Shown here piece by piece: positions 1 to 8,062 of a stretch of 60,850 nucleotides of DNA; positions within the stretch are counted from its first letter, which is position 1, and each line of letters starts with the position of its first letter. The notes under the pieces are model-generated. The model did no database searches. It saw only the letters and a program-made list of their open reading frames with translations, and was not told the DNA's origin. The stretch is taken from positions 1 through 60,850 of the forward strand of contig JAFSFT010000004.1 in NCBI GenBank assembly GCA_017435045.1. Direction: 5' to 3'. Both the position numbers and the translations under genes were made by a program. The DNA is from Oscillospiraceae bacterium (GTDB lineage Bacteria; Bacillota; Clostridia; Oscillospirales; Ruminococcaceae).

Positions 1-326
1 CCGCCGCTGAGGCAGGCAGCGGCCCCGCCTCCTTTTCACAGCCGCAAGGTCTTTGAACAAATAACTCGGATACACCAAAGCTTACGCTTTGCTCATCCTC
101 AGACACATTTGTTCATTTTGCTTCGCAAAAACAGACTTGCTGATATGTGCAGGTATATATGTCATGCTCACTTTTAACTGGCCGCAGGTAAAAGACTTCT
201 CTGCGTAAAGGTAGTGGATGAAGGGGAGGACAAAGCCTTGTACGTCCTGTAAACGAGACACTTAACAACAAAGCTGTTCACAATAACCGCCAATATTGCC
301 TGCATATATAACCTCTGTTTCTGCAC
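1..326. other. Left edge, no gene recognised; nested hairpins
   Basis: I see no convincing coding region here. The stretch has structure: a GC-rich hairpin at 4-22, and a nested dyad in which 55-62 pairs with 107-114 and an inner stem 76-81 pairs with 86-91. It could be a structured RNA, a dispersed intergenic repeat, or the tail of something outside the window. The sequence alone does not decide. Confidence 0.35.
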
Positions 327-355
327 AAAAAAATCCGCACGGAAACCCGTGCGGA
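327..355 (-). terminator. Rho-independent terminator of the kinase gene
   Basis: A 9-bp GC-rich stem (334-342 with 347-355, loop of 4) is followed on the minus strand by a run of seven T. It lies 27 bases past the stop codon of the minus-strand kinase gene. Confidence 0.85.
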
Positions 356-381
356 CAGTCTGCATATATTAAACTTTTTTA

Positions 382-960
382 TCAGAACACCTCTGTTGTG
401 TCAAACACAACATCACACTGTTCCTTTATCTTATATGTATCAAAATATTTCATTTCCAGCGGTATCCACTCTGTTTTGTAGCGTTCCAGCTTCTTTTCGC
501 CGCTGCGGTCAAGAATTCTCTTTTCCTGCTTTTCAGGGGAAACATCAAGGTATATCTTATAGTCAAAATATCCGCTTAACTGCGGGTGCAGGGAATATAC
601 CCCCTCCACAACATTAAGCCTTTTGTGGAACACCTTGCCGCTTTCAAAGTAAGAAAGTGTGTGGCAGTCGTACACATCGAATGTAAAATTTTCGGGCTTG
701 AGAATCTTTTTAATCAGCTCTGCCTCAACCCTTTCAAAGTCCACATTGCCGCCTGCCTGTGCCAGACGTTCCGCTGTCTTTTTTTCGGGCGGCAGGAAAA
801 AGTCGTCCATATGGAAAACGTTGCACACAAAATTGTCGTTGAGAAAATTGCCAAAGCCGCTTTTGCCGCTGGCGCTTGGGCCGTCCACCGCAACCAGAAT
901 AACATCCTTGTGGCTGCTGTCCAGCAGATTGTTTATATCCTTTAAAATTTTACAATACAT
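382..960 (-). CDS. Uridine kinase-like P-loop nucleoside kinase
   Basis: A 192-residue protein with a clear Walker A motif, GPSASGKS, at about residues 27-34, set in the VAVDGPSASGKS context typical of uridine kinase and phosphoribulokinase-like enzymes. It probably phosphorylates a nucleoside or related small molecule with ATP in the cytoplasm. The length fits single-domain uridine kinase-like proteins, but the substrate cannot be read from the sequence, so I give no symbol. It is transcribed alone: a good promoter lies at 994-1022 and a terminator follows the stop. The divergent neighbour is a small coat-protein operon with no obvious functional link. Confidence 0.75.
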   Translation of the reverse strand: MYCKILKDINNLLDSSHKDVILVAVDGPSASGKSGFGNFLNDNFVCNVFHMDDFFLPPEKKTAERLAQAGGNVDFERVEAELIKKILKPENFTFDVYDCHTLSYFESGKVFHKRLNVVEGVYSLHPQLSGYFDYKIYLDVSPEKQEKRILDRSGEKKLERYKTEWIPLEMKYFDTYKIKEQCDVVFDTTEVF

Positions 961-993
961 ACAGTACCCTCTTTTAACCGCAAACTGAAAAAG

Positions 994-1022
994 ATTATAT
1001 CACAGCAAAATAAAATTGTCTA
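994..1022 (-). promoter_or_regulatory. SigA-type promoter for the kinase gene
   Basis: On the minus strand, TAGACA (-35, 1017-1022) and TATAAT (-10, 994-999) are separated by 17 bp, about 35 bases upstream of the kinase start. Confidence 0.6.
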
Positions 1023-1086
1023 TGTGCATAAATTACTAAAAAAGAGGAATATTAAGGACAAATAAATATACAAAAAGGAGTTACCA

Positions 1087-1272
1087 ATGAAAAAAATTAC
1101 CGAAAAAGAGCTGGGCGCCTACAACGAACTGCTGGTTCAGGAAAAGGCAACCATGGACAAGTTCAACTACTATGCACAGAACTGCAAGGACCCGCAGCTT
1201 AAAAAGCTGTGCAAAGAGGCAGCCGCAAGACATCAGGAACACTACAACATTATTTTTGCACAGATTCAGTAG
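1087..1272 (+). CDS. Small spore coat-associated helical protein
   Basis: A 61-residue, charged, all-helical protein with no signal peptide or membrane segment. A good ribosome site (AAAGGAG) precedes the ATG. It lies 9 bases before a CotF-family gene, and short helical partners next to CotF-like proteins are common in clostridia. I infer that it is a coat component or a partner of the next protein, forming a small helical bundle. The family name is not certain from 61 residues, so the call rests mostly on context. Confidence 0.6.
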   Translation: MKKITEKELGAYNELLVQEKATMDKFNYYAQNCKDPQLKKLCKEAAARHQEHYNIIFAQIQ

Positions 1273-1281
1273 GAGGGCTTT

Positions 1282-1641
1282 ATGACAAACTACGACGACA
1301 AGACAATGATGACCGATATGCTGGCAAGCCAGAAGTTTATTGCACAGAACTACAACAACTACGCAGGGGAGTGTGCCTCCAAGCAGTCCAAGGCAAAGCT
1401 GATGAAAATCCTTGGGGAAGAACATGATATTCAGTTTAAGATTTTTGAACAGATGAATGCAAAAGGCTGGTATCCAACAACACCTGCACCTCAGGACAAA
1501 ATCAATGAGGCGGTGCAGCAGCATATCAGCGGTGCAACAAACATAACAAAAACAGCGGCAAAGGCCAAAAAGTCCAACACAAAGCTGGAAAAGGCACCTG
1601 CCAAAAAAGCGGAAAAATCCACAGCCAAAAAGGCAAAATAA
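1282..1641 (+). CDS. CotF-family spore coat protein with Lys/Ala tail
   Basis: A 119-residue protein whose first 75 residues follow the coat-F pattern: an LLAS/MLAS-type first helix (TDMLASQKFIAQNYN), a second helix ending in ILGEEHDIQF, and the motif MNAKGWYP, the family signature near the end of the domain. CotF-like proteins are alpha-helical, ferritin-like components of the spore coat. The last 35 or so residues are a low-complexity Lys/Ala tail with AKKA-type repeats, unlike the compact family norm, and probably a basic interaction tail. It is co-transcribed with the preceding small gene and ends at a strong terminator. This is one of the indications that the host sporulates. Confidence 0.8.
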   Translation: MTNYDDKTMMTDMLASQKFIAQNYNNYAGECASKQSKAKLMKILGEEHDIQFKIFEQMNAKGWYPTTPAPQDKINEAVQQHISGATNITKTAAKAKKSNTKLEKAPAKKAEKSTAKKAK

Positions 1642-1647
1642 AACAAA

Positions 1648-1680
1648 GGGTATCGCCAAAAAAGCGATACCCGTTTTTGT
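1648..1680. terminator. Bidirectional terminator between cotF-like gene and mgtE
   Basis: A 9-bp stem (1648-1656 with 1664-1672) is followed by GTTTTTG on the plus strand and by a T-rich run on the minus strand. It can end both converging transcripts. Confidence 0.85.
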
Positions 1681-1709
1681 GTATTGAATCAATGCAGTGC
1701 AGCCAAAAG

Positions 1710-3539
1710 CTATAAAAGCAGCGGCAAAAATATCTTTGCAAGGCCAAGGAACACCAGATATCCGCAGATATCTGTAGTTGCAGTGAGGAATATTGACGAG
1801 GCAAGGGCAGGGTCAACATTGAAAGCCTTGAGGATAAGAGGAATAAAGAAACCGCTTATGCCGGCAATAGTGATGTTGGCAATCATAGCGATAAGCATAA
1901 TGATGCCAAGATAAATGCTGCCGTATCTCATTGCCAGAACTATGCCCGCAATAAAACCCATTATTGCGCCGTTGCAGAGAGCAAGGGCAATTTCTTTTGT
2001 AACCAGCTTCCAGTCTTCCTTGAGGCTCAGTTCACCAAGAGTGATGTTGCGAATAACAAGGGAAAGAGTTTGGTTGCCTGTATTGCCGCCTAATGCAGCA
2101 ACGATAGGCATTGCTGCAGCAAGTGCTGTAACCTGTGCGATTGTACCCTCAAACACACTGATAACGGTGGAGGACAAAAATGCAGTAACAAGGTTTACCA
2201 TAAGCCATGGCAGACGCATCTTTACAGATTTGAATACCGAGTTGTCAACATCTTCGTCAGTACCCACACCGGCCATTTTCAGGATATCTTCTGTCTGTTC
2301 TTCAAAGAGAACGTCGATGATGTCGTCGACAGTGATAATACCCAGAAGGCTGTTTTTGCGGTTTACAACAGGTACAACCTTCAAGTCATATTTGGAAACA
2401 ATGTGGGAAACTTCTTCCTGGTCCATTTCGGCAGGTACGCTTACGATGTTGTCGTACATAATTTCTTCCAGCAGGGTGTTGTTGTCCTCCACCAGAATAT
2501 CACGCAGGTCGGCAGTACCGATAAGCTCTTTTCTGCCGTTGAGAACAAAGATTGTTTCAATAACTTCTGTTTTAGGAGCAATTTCCTTGATTTTGTTAAG
2601 TGCCTTTTCAACGGTCCATTTGCCGTTAAGGGCTATATACTCGGTGGTCATAAGACCGCCGGCTGTGTCGTCTTCGTAAAGCAAAAGGTTTTCAATCTCA
2701 AGAATGTCCTTGCGTTTCATCATCTTGAGTATTCTCTTGCGCATATTGATAGGCAATTCGCCCAGAATGTCCGCAATGTCGTCCTTGGACATAAACTTGA
2801 ACATTTTAAGCATATTGTCCACGCCGAAAAGCTCTGCCATGCGGAACTGCAGGTCCTCGTCGGCCTGTTCAAAAACCTGTGCCATACGCTCGGCGTCAAT
2901 TCTCTCGGCAAAGGAGATAATTTCCTCGTCGGTAAACTCCTCCAGAGCGATAGCAACGTCGATGGCGTAGGCGGACTCGATAACGTCAACCAGTTCTTCC
3001 TGGTCACTGGTAAGCAAAGCTTCCTTTACGGCGTCATCCTGGTTTTCAATCTCCTCCTCGTCGGCGGTGATAATGTCGATAAGCTCAACATCCTCCTCGT
3101 CCTCCTCGTCGGCATACACAGCATCTTCTGTGCTTTCCTCCTCGTCCTCCTCGTCCAGTTCAGGCAAAGTGTCGGCAAGGATAAATACCTCTTTTTCCTC
3201 GTCTTCTTCGTTTTCTTCGCTGTCGGTATGTTCTGCCTTGTCAACACAGAGGGCAGAGGCTTCGTCCGCTTCTGTATCTGTAAGTTCTGCCTCATCATCG
3301 GAAGTGCAGAAATCTTCCTCATAGTCAAGGCCAAAAAGCTCCGCTTCGTCATGGGAAGTGTAAGCGGCTTCTTCAGCATCATCGGCAATGTAAGCGGCTT
3401 TTTCGCCGTCAGGGGCAAAAAGTTCTGCTTTGTCAGCAGCTTCGTCAGCAGCTTTGGCTGTTTCTGTATCAATAAATTCTGTTTTTTCAACAGGAGTGTC
3501 AATTATATCCTGGGTTTTATTCAATTTTTCCTTGTCCAT
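1710..3539 (-). CDS. mgtE: MgtE-type magnesium transporter with acidic N-terminal extension
   Basis: A 609-residue protein. From about residue 165 it has the standard MgtE order: helical MgtE_N domain, two CBS domains, a plug helix, and a five-helix membrane domain containing GGNTGNQTLSL, the conserved ion-pore region. MgtE is a homodimeric Mg2+ channel in the plasma membrane whose cytoplasmic domains gate on Mg2+. The family is usually about 450 residues. The extra N-terminal 160 or so residues are extremely rich in Asp, Glu and Ala with imperfect DEAEL repeats and look disordered. A strong ribosome site (GGGGGAT) supports the distal start. Expression is probably controlled by the attenuator leader at 3571-3736. 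Confidence 0.93.
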   Translation of the reverse strand: MDKEKLNKTQDIIDTPVEKTEFIDTETAKAADEAADKAELFAPDGEKAAYIADDAEEAAYTSHDEAELFGLDYEEDFCTSDDEAELTDTEADEASALCVDKAEHTDSEENEEDEEKEVFILADTLPELDEEDEEESTEDAVYADEEDEEDVELIDIITADEEEIENQDDAVKEALLTSDQEELVDVIESAYAIDVAIALEEFTDEEIISFAERIDAERMAQVFEQADEDLQFRMAELFGVDNMLKMFKFMSKDDIADILGELPINMRKRILKMMKRKDILEIENLLLYEDDTAGGLMTTEYIALNGKWTVEKALNKIKEIAPKTEVIETIFVLNGRKELIGTADLRDILVEDNNTLLEEIMYDNIVSVPAEMDQEEVSHIVSKYDLKVVPVVNRKNSLLGIITVDDIIDVLFEEQTEDILKMAGVGTDEDVDNSVFKSVKMRLPWLMVNLVTAFLSSTVISVFEGTIAQVTALAAAMPIVAALGGNTGNQTLSLVIRNITLGELSLKEDWKLVTKEIALALCNGAIMGFIAGIVLAMRYGSIYLGIIMLIAMIANITIAGISGFFIPLILKAFNVDPALASSIFLTATTDICGYLVFLGLAKIFLPLLL

Positions 3540-3570
3540 TGCAATATCCCCCTTAAATATATTTGTGTAA

Positions 3571-3736
3571 AATAAAAAACCTTCTTTCGGACAACGCCCA
3601 AAAGAAGGTGTAGCTTTTTTACTGCACCATGCACAAGCGTTATCCGATTATCAAAATATAATTACTCCCGCAAGGGTCGCTTGTCACCTGGTACCACATC
3701 CTTTGATTATTTTTGTCGGGGACACACCTGTCCCCA
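3571..3736 (-). promoter_or_regulatory. Structured mgtE leader with attenuator terminator (candidate riboswitch)
   Basis: The minus-strand transcript from about 3736 begins with a 10-bp hairpin (GUUGGGGACA pairing with UGUCCCCGAC), followed by an ACAAGCG/CGCUUGU stem enclosing a CCC-UUGC-GGG hairpin. It ends in an intrinsic terminator (stem 3579-3587 with 3601-3609, then a T-run) about 30 bases before the mgtE start. A hairpin GGUGCAG...CUACACC just upstream shares its CACC with the terminator arm, so the two are mutually exclusive. That layout is what a transcription-attenuating riboswitch looks like. The known M-box motifs are absent. The ligand is unknown; Mg2+ is the obvious guess. Confidence 0.65.
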
Positions 3737-3742
3737 ACTTTA

Positions 3743-3772
3743 ATTGTATTCCATTTTAAGCGGGTTTGTCAA
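3743..3772 (-). promoter_or_regulatory. SigA-type promoter of mgtE
   Basis: A perfect TTGACA (3767-3772) and TACAAT (3743-3748) are separated by 18 bp on the minus strand. The predicted start near 3736 leaves a leader of about 195 nt before mgtE. Confidence 0.8.
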
Positions 3773-3802
3773 CAAAAAATAAACACAAACCCTGCAGTTT
3801 AC

Positions 3803-4366
3803 TTATTTTTCAGGCCATGGCAGCAGGTCGTGCCCCTTTACCATATATGCCTTCTGCGAGATTTCCGCCAGAGGGGAATCGGAGAGGGAGTCGGAGTAAA
3901 AATCCTCAATCACGCCATCGGGAAAAACCTCGTAAAAGCGGCGTACCTTCTCTTTGCCGTGGCAGTTTATGCCGTCGTATCTGCCTGTAAATTTGTCCAC
4001 GTTGCTTGCCATAAGGTGCTTTATGCCAAGCTCCTTTATAATGGGCTCAAGCAGAAAACAGGGGGAAGCGGAGATGATAACATCGTCCTCCCGCTGTGTC
4101 TCGTAATAAAAAGCCTTTATATTGTATTTATGTATATTCCAGAAATCCTCAACGGTTTTGTCAATGTCCTTTACACTGCGGAAAAATCTGTAAAATCTTT
4201 CCTTGAACTTTGTCTTTTCCATTATGCCCAGTGCAAAGGGAATGGCACACAGCCCCTGATAGGGCAGCCATTTCCAGGTGGAGGGCTGGGTTTTGAGACA
4301 GTACAGATAAAAATGTGCTGTACTGTCCCCGTGATATATAGTTTTGTCAAAATCGTAAACGTTCAT
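3803..4366 (-). CDS. HAD-IB family phosphatase (phosphoserine phosphatase-like)
   Basis: A 187-residue HAD-superfamily hydrolase. Motif I is DFDKT at residues 5-9, with Asp5 as nucleophile and Asp7 as general acid. A Ser-containing motif II (ISASP) follows, and the C-terminal part has the acidic motif IV region (DFYSDSLSDSPL), as in HAD-IB proteins related to SerB. It should be a cytoplasmic phosphomonoesterase, but the substrate is not determinable. It follows mnmA with three bases between the stop and the next start, so the two are co-transcribed. A strong promoter for mgtE sits just past its 3' end. Confidence 0.8.
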   Translation of the reverse strand: MNVYDFDKTIYHGDSTAHFYLYCLKTQPSTWKWLPYQGLCAIPFALGIMEKTKFKERFYRFFRSVKDIDKTVEDFWNIHKYNIKAFYYETQREDDVIISASPCFLLEPIIKELGIKHLMASNVDKFTGRYDGINCHGKEKVRRFYEVFPDGVIEDFYSDSLSDSPLAEISQKAYMVKGHDLLPWPEK

Positions 4367-4369
4367 ACA

Positions 4370-5452
4370 CTAATCCTTTTTCTCTGCGTTGTAAGGCACA
4401 GCATCGGCAATAAAGCCGCCGCCCACAACAATATCGTCCTTATAAATAACAACCGACTGTCCCTTTGCCGCCGCACGCACAGGTGCAGGGAAGTTCAGCA
4501 CAATCTTTTCTTCGTCGCTTTCCTCTGTCACAGCCACATCGCCCCTTGCGGCACTGCGGATTTTAACAACAAATTCATCGCCTTTTTCAAAGCAGCGGTT
4601 TTGTGTGTAAACAGGCTGGCTCAGGACAACTTTGCTGAAAAATTCTTCCCCTGCATATCCAAGCAGAATATTGCCGTTTTCGCATATTTCCTTTACAAAG
4701 GCAGGCCTGCCAAGTGCAACGCCCAGCCCCTTGCGCTGGCCTATGGTATAGTTGTGTATGCCTTTGTGCTGTGCCAGCTTTCTGCCCTCGGGCGAGATAA
4801 AGAAGCCTTTTTTGATTTTGTAGCCTCTTGCCTCGATAAATGCACCGTGGTTGCCGTCGGGAATAAAGCATATTTCCTGACTGTCTGGCTTGTCGGCATT
4901 GAACAGCTCAAGCTGCTGTGCCATACTTCTTATTTCGGGCTTTTCATACTGTCCCAGCGGCAGCACAAGCCTTTTAAGGATGTCCTGCGGCAGACGGTAC
5001 AGCATATAGCTCTGGTCCTTTGCATTGTTGGCAGCCTTTTTTACATAAAAGATGCCGTCCTGCTGCACAATCTGTGCATAGTGGCCTGTTGCAACGTAAA
5101 AAATGCCCATTTCGTCCGCCTTGTCGCAGAGGGATTTAAGCTTTACAAGGGGATTGCACACAACGCAGGGGTTTGGTGTTCTGCCGCTTATATAACTCTG
5201 GCAGAAGGGCTGCACAACGTTTTTTTCAAAGCTTTCCCTTGCGTCTATAACGCAGATGGGTATATCAAGATGGCTGCACACCTTATGTGCATCCTCTATG
5301 GCATTTTCGGAATGGCCGTTAAAGTTTATAACCGCACCAAAAACCTCAAAGCCCTGCTTTTTAAGCAGGTCAACGCATACCGAGGAGTCCACGCCGCCCG
5401 ATACGCCCACAAGGATTTTTCTGTTTTCCAAATCTGTATCCTCCCAAAACAC
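4370..5452 (-). CDS. mnmA: tRNA-specific 2-thiouridylase MnmA
   Basis: A 360-residue protein with the PP-loop ATP-pyrophosphatase motif GVSGGVDSS at 16-24. The two catalytic cysteines lie in CVVCN (Cys99) and EICFIPD (Cys195), which form the disulfide/persulfide pair of the family. MnmA adenylates and thiolates U34 in Lys, Glu and Gln tRNAs, using sulfur relayed from a cysteine desulfurase, and so supports accurate decoding. Length and domain order (PP-loop, central, C-terminal beta barrel) match the family. It heads a two-gene minus-strand operon with the HAD phosphatase. No IscS gene is adjacent. Confidence 0.95.
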   Translation of the reverse strand: MFWEDTDLENRKILVGVSGGVDSSVCVDLLKKQGFEVFGAVINFNGHSENAIEDAHKVCSHLDIPICVIDARESFEKNVVQPFCQSYISGRTPNPCVVCNPLVKLKSLCDKADEMGIFYVATGHYAQIVQQDGIFYVKKAANNAKDQSYMLYRLPQDILKRLVLPLGQYEKPEIRSMAQQLELFNADKPDSQEICFIPDGNHGAFIEARGYKIKKGFFISPEGRKLAQHKGIHNYTIGQRKGLGVALGRPAFVKEICENGNILLGYAGEEFFSKVVLSQPVYTQNRCFEKGDEFVVKIRSAARGDVAVTEESDEEKIVLNFPAPVRAAAKGQSVVIYKDDIVVGGGFIADAVPYNAEKKD

Positions 5453-5505
5453 AGCACGGCATAGCTGCCGTAAACTGTATACACTGTATATATCTGATTA
5501 TATAT

Positions 5506-5574
5506 CTGCTGTAAAATACTGTCTGCTGTAAAATACTGTATGCTGTAAATGACTGTGCTGCTGTAAATGACTGT
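5506..5574. repeat. Tandem repeat, 17-18 bp unit, four copies
   Basis: Four head-to-tail copies of a CTGCTGTAAAATACTGT-like unit (5506-5522, 5523-5539, 5540-5556, 5557-5574) lie between mnmA and rnhA. The first two are identical; the last two share an AATGACTGT variant. A weaker fifth copy follows. Confidence 0.9.
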
Positions 5575-5597
5575 GCTGCCGCATACAGCCTTGCAGA

Positions 5598-6035
5598 TTA
5601 CACAAACTTTTCGCTTTCCTTTACCGCCTGTGCGTCACACCGTTCGTTTTCGGGGTGGCCTGCGTGCCCCTTTATCCACACATACTCCAGCTCGTGCTTT
5701 CGTATCTCCTCCAGCAGCTGCTGCCACAAATCCACGTTAAGTGCAGGCTTGCCGTCAGACTTTTTCCAGCCTTTTTTCTGCCAGCCGTACACCCACCCTT
5801 TGGAAAGAGAGTCCAGCACATACTTGGAGTCGCTCTGCAGGGTTATATGGCAAGGCTCTTTAAGTGCTTTAAGTGCAAACAGCACAGCGCTCAGCTCCAT
5901 GCGGTTGTTGGTGGTTTCCTTTTCGCCGCCGCTTATCATCTTTTCCACGCCGTTATAACGCAGAATTGCACACCAGCCGCCCGGACCGGGGTTGCCCTTG
6001 CAGGCACCGTCTGTAAAAATTTCAATTCTTTTCAT
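5598..6035 (-). CDS. rnhA: Ribonuclease HI
   Basis: A 145-residue protein counted from the Met at 6035, which has AAGG six bases upstream. An earlier in-frame Met at 6050 lacks a ribosome site. The four catalytic acids are present: Asp9 (FTDG), Glu47 (NRMEL), Asp69 (QSDSKYV) and Asp134 (NERCD), plus His124 in the flexible loop. The GNPGPGGW turn and the basic WVYGWQKKGWKK handle typical of RNase HI are also seen. It degrades the RNA strand of RNA-DNA hybrids, removing primers and R-loops. It stands alone, with its own promoter divergent from that of rnj. Confidence 0.95.
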   Translation of the reverse strand: MKRIEIFTDGACKGNPGPGGWCAILRYNGVEKMISGGEKETTNNRMELSAVLFALKALKEPCHITLQSDSKYVLDSLSKGWVYGWQKKGWKKSDGKPALNVDLWQQLLEEIRKHELEYVWIKGHAGHPENERCDAQAVKESEKFV

Positions 6036-6102
6036 ATCAAACCTTAACATTCTGTTAATTGTATTATTTACTGTTATATATTACAATATACTTAATAATT
6101 AT

Positions 6103-6130
6103 ATTATAAGGTATGGCAGATAAATTTCAA
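6103..6130 (-). promoter_or_regulatory. SigA-type promoter of rnhA
   Basis: TTGAAA (6125-6130) and TATAAT (6103-6108) lie on the minus strand with 16 bp between them, about 68 bases before the rnhA start. Confidence 0.65.
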
Positions 6131-6162
6131 GAGTTTTGACAATCTGCAAAAAACTGCCTCGG

Positions 6163-6192
6163 TTGACAATGCCATACAAAAAATAGTATTAT
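6163..6192 (+). promoter_or_regulatory. SigA-type promoter of the rnj operon
   Basis: TTGACA (6163-6168) and TATTAT (6187-6192) are separated by 18 bp. The predicted start near 6199 gives an untranslated leader of about 130 nt. Confidence 0.7.
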
Positions 6193-6278
6193 ATAAGAGT
6201 ATATTTGTCGTTTATATTATCCCTTTGCGGATAATACTTATTTTAAAAGTGTTCGTTAATAAAATAAAAAACACCTAA

Positions 6279-6305
6279 ACACCTGTCAGAACAGTTGCCA
6301 GGTGT
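6279..6305 (+). promoter_or_regulatory. Hairpin in the rnj 5' leader
   Basis: A 7-bp stem ACACCTG/CAGGTGT with a 13-nt loop ends 14 bases before the Shine-Dalgarno sequence AAAAGGAG of rnj. There is no T-run, so it is not a terminator. It may stabilise the leader or take part in autoregulation by RNase J. This is inference only. Confidence 0.4.
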
Positions 6306-6331
6306 AAGATTGTTGTATAAAAGGAGAATTT

Positions 6332-8038
6332 ATGCAGAAAAAAAGAGCAAGATACTACAAAAAAAGTGCTCCTGAAAAAGTTGAAGATATCCGCATTGTG
6401 CCCCTTGGCGGCCTTGGGGAAATAGGCAAGAATATGACCCTTTTTGAGTGCAGAGAGGATAAGTTTATAGTTGACTGCGGTCTTTCTTTCCCTGACAGCG
6501 AGATGTTCGGCGTGGACCTTGTTATCCCGGACTTTACCTATGTTGTGGAAAATAAGGACTCCATAAAGGGCATTGTAATCACCCACGGCCACGAGGACCA
6601 CATAGGCTCTCTGCCTTATCTGCTGCGTGAGGTAAACTTTCCAATCTATGCCACACCCCTTACCAAGGGCCTTATAGAAAACAAGCTCAGTGAACATTCG
6701 CTGGAAAACAGCGTTACAATAAATATTATCAACCCGGGAGACAGACTGCAGTTCGGCTGTATGACCGTTGTGCCAATCCATGTAAACCACTCCATCCCCG
6801 ATGCAGTTGGCTTGGCAATAGAATCTCCTGCAGGCACAGTTATCACCACAGGGGACTTCAAGATTGACTACACACCGCCGCAGGGCACAACCACCGACCT
6901 TGCAACCTTTGCGGAATACGGCAAAAAGGGTGTGCTTGCATTTATGGCAGACTCCACCAATGCCGAACGCCGCGGTTTTTCCGCAAGTGAAAAGACCGTT
7001 GCAAACAGCCTGCAGCCGCTTTTTGAAAGGGCAAGCAAAAAACGCATTGTAATTGCAACCTTTGCCTCCAACATCTACCGCCTGCAGACAATTCTGGACC
7101 TTGCCGTGCAGTACAAACGCAAGGTGGCAGTGTCGGGCAGAAGTATGGTAAAAAACATCCAGATGGCACTGGATTTGGGCTACCTCAAGGTGCCCGAGGG
7201 TGTTATCATCGAGGCTGAAATGGTAAATAAATACCAGCCCGAACAGATTGTCCTCATCACCACAGGCAGTCAGGGCGAGCCGCTTTCTGCCCTTGCAAGA
7301 ATGGCAGGGGGCACACACCGCCAGTTTGCCATTGGCAGCGGAGACTTTATCATCATCTCCGCAACACCAATCCCGGGCAACGAAAAGATGGTTACAAAGG
7401 TTGTAAACGGCCTTATGAAGCTGGGTGCAGAGGTTATCTACGAATCCATGTACGAGGTGCACGTTTCGGGCCATGCCGCACAGGAAGAACTTAAGCTTAT
7501 GCTCAACCTTGTAAAGCCAAAATATTTTATCCCTATCCACGGCGAATACAAGCATCTCAAAAAGCACGCAATGCTGGCACAGGGTGCAGGCCTTGACGAA
7601 AAGAATATAGTTATTGCCGACCTTGGCGGCGTTATCACTGTAAACAAAAACGAAATCAGGGTTGACCAGTCGGTACAGGCAGGCCAGATTTTTGTTGACG
7701 GCCTTGGCGTGGGCGACGTTGGCAGCGTGGTTCTGCGGGACCGCCGCCATCTGTCACAGGACGGTCTGGTTGTGGTGGTGTTCACCGTTGACCGTGCAAG
7801 CGGCGAGGTTTTAAGCGGTCCGGACATTGTTTCCCGCGGCTTTGTATATGTAAAGGAAAGCGAACAGCTTATAGGCGAGGCAAGACAGAAGGCCAGAAGC
7901 GTCCTTGAAAAATACAGGGATTACGAATACAAGGACTGGATGGTAATAAAATCCAAAATCCGCGAACAGGTTTCTCACGTTCTTTATCAGAGAACAAAAC
8001 GCAGCCCTATGGTGCTTCCTATCGTTATGGAAATATAA
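6332..8038 (+). CDS. rnj: Ribonuclease J
   Basis: A 568-residue metallo-beta-lactamase/beta-CASP ribonuclease. The zinc motif THGHEDH is at 84-90, preceded by PLGGLGEIGKN, a signature of RNase J. Further His/Asp residues (TTGDFKID, VSGHA, PIHGEYKHL) complete the two-metal site. RNase J combines 5'-3' exonuclease and endonuclease activity in mRNA decay and rRNA maturation. Length and C-terminal domain fit the family. It is the first gene of rnj-gdpP-rplI, 24 bases before gdpP, and is driven by the promoter at 6163-6192. Whether it is the J1 or J2 type cannot be told here, as only one copy is visible. Confidence 0.95.
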   Translation: MQKKRARYYKKSAPEKVEDIRIVPLGGLGEIGKNMTLFECREDKFIVDCGLSFPDSEMFGVDLVIPDFTYVVENKDSIKGIVITHGHEDHIGSLPYLLREVNFPIYATPLTKGLIENKLSEHSLENSVTINIINPGDRLQFGCMTVVPIHVNHSIPDAVGLAIESPAGTVITTGDFKIDYTPPQGTTTDLATFAEYGKKGVLAFMADSTNAERRGFSASEKTVANSLQPLFERASKKRIVIATFASNIYRLQTILDLAVQYKRKVAVSGRSMVKNIQMALDLGYLKVPEGVIIEAEMVNKYQPEQIVLITTGSQGEPLSALARMAGGTHRQFAIGSGDFIIISATPIPGNEKMVTKVVNGLMKLGAEVIYESMYEVHVSGHAAQEELKLMLNLVKPKYFIPIHGEYKHLKKHAMLAQGAGLDEKNIVIADLGGVITVNKNEIRVDQSVQAGQIFVDGLGVGDVGSVVLRDRRHLSQDGLVVVVFTVDRASGEVLSGPDIVSRGFVYVKESEQLIGEARQKARSVLEKYRDYEYKDWMVIKSKIREQVSHVLYQRTKRSPMVLPIVMEI

Positions 8039-8062
8039 CCATCGGCTGAAAGGAATTTTACT

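Noticed and set aside
174-365. A 63-codon minus-strand frame at the left edge
   Set aside because: No ribosome site, no recognisable motif, and it overlaps the terminator of the kinase gene.
3571-3736. Canonical M-box, yybP-ykoY or T-box element before mgtE
   Set aside because: None of the conserved segments of these classes could be found by eye, so I left it as an unassigned leader.
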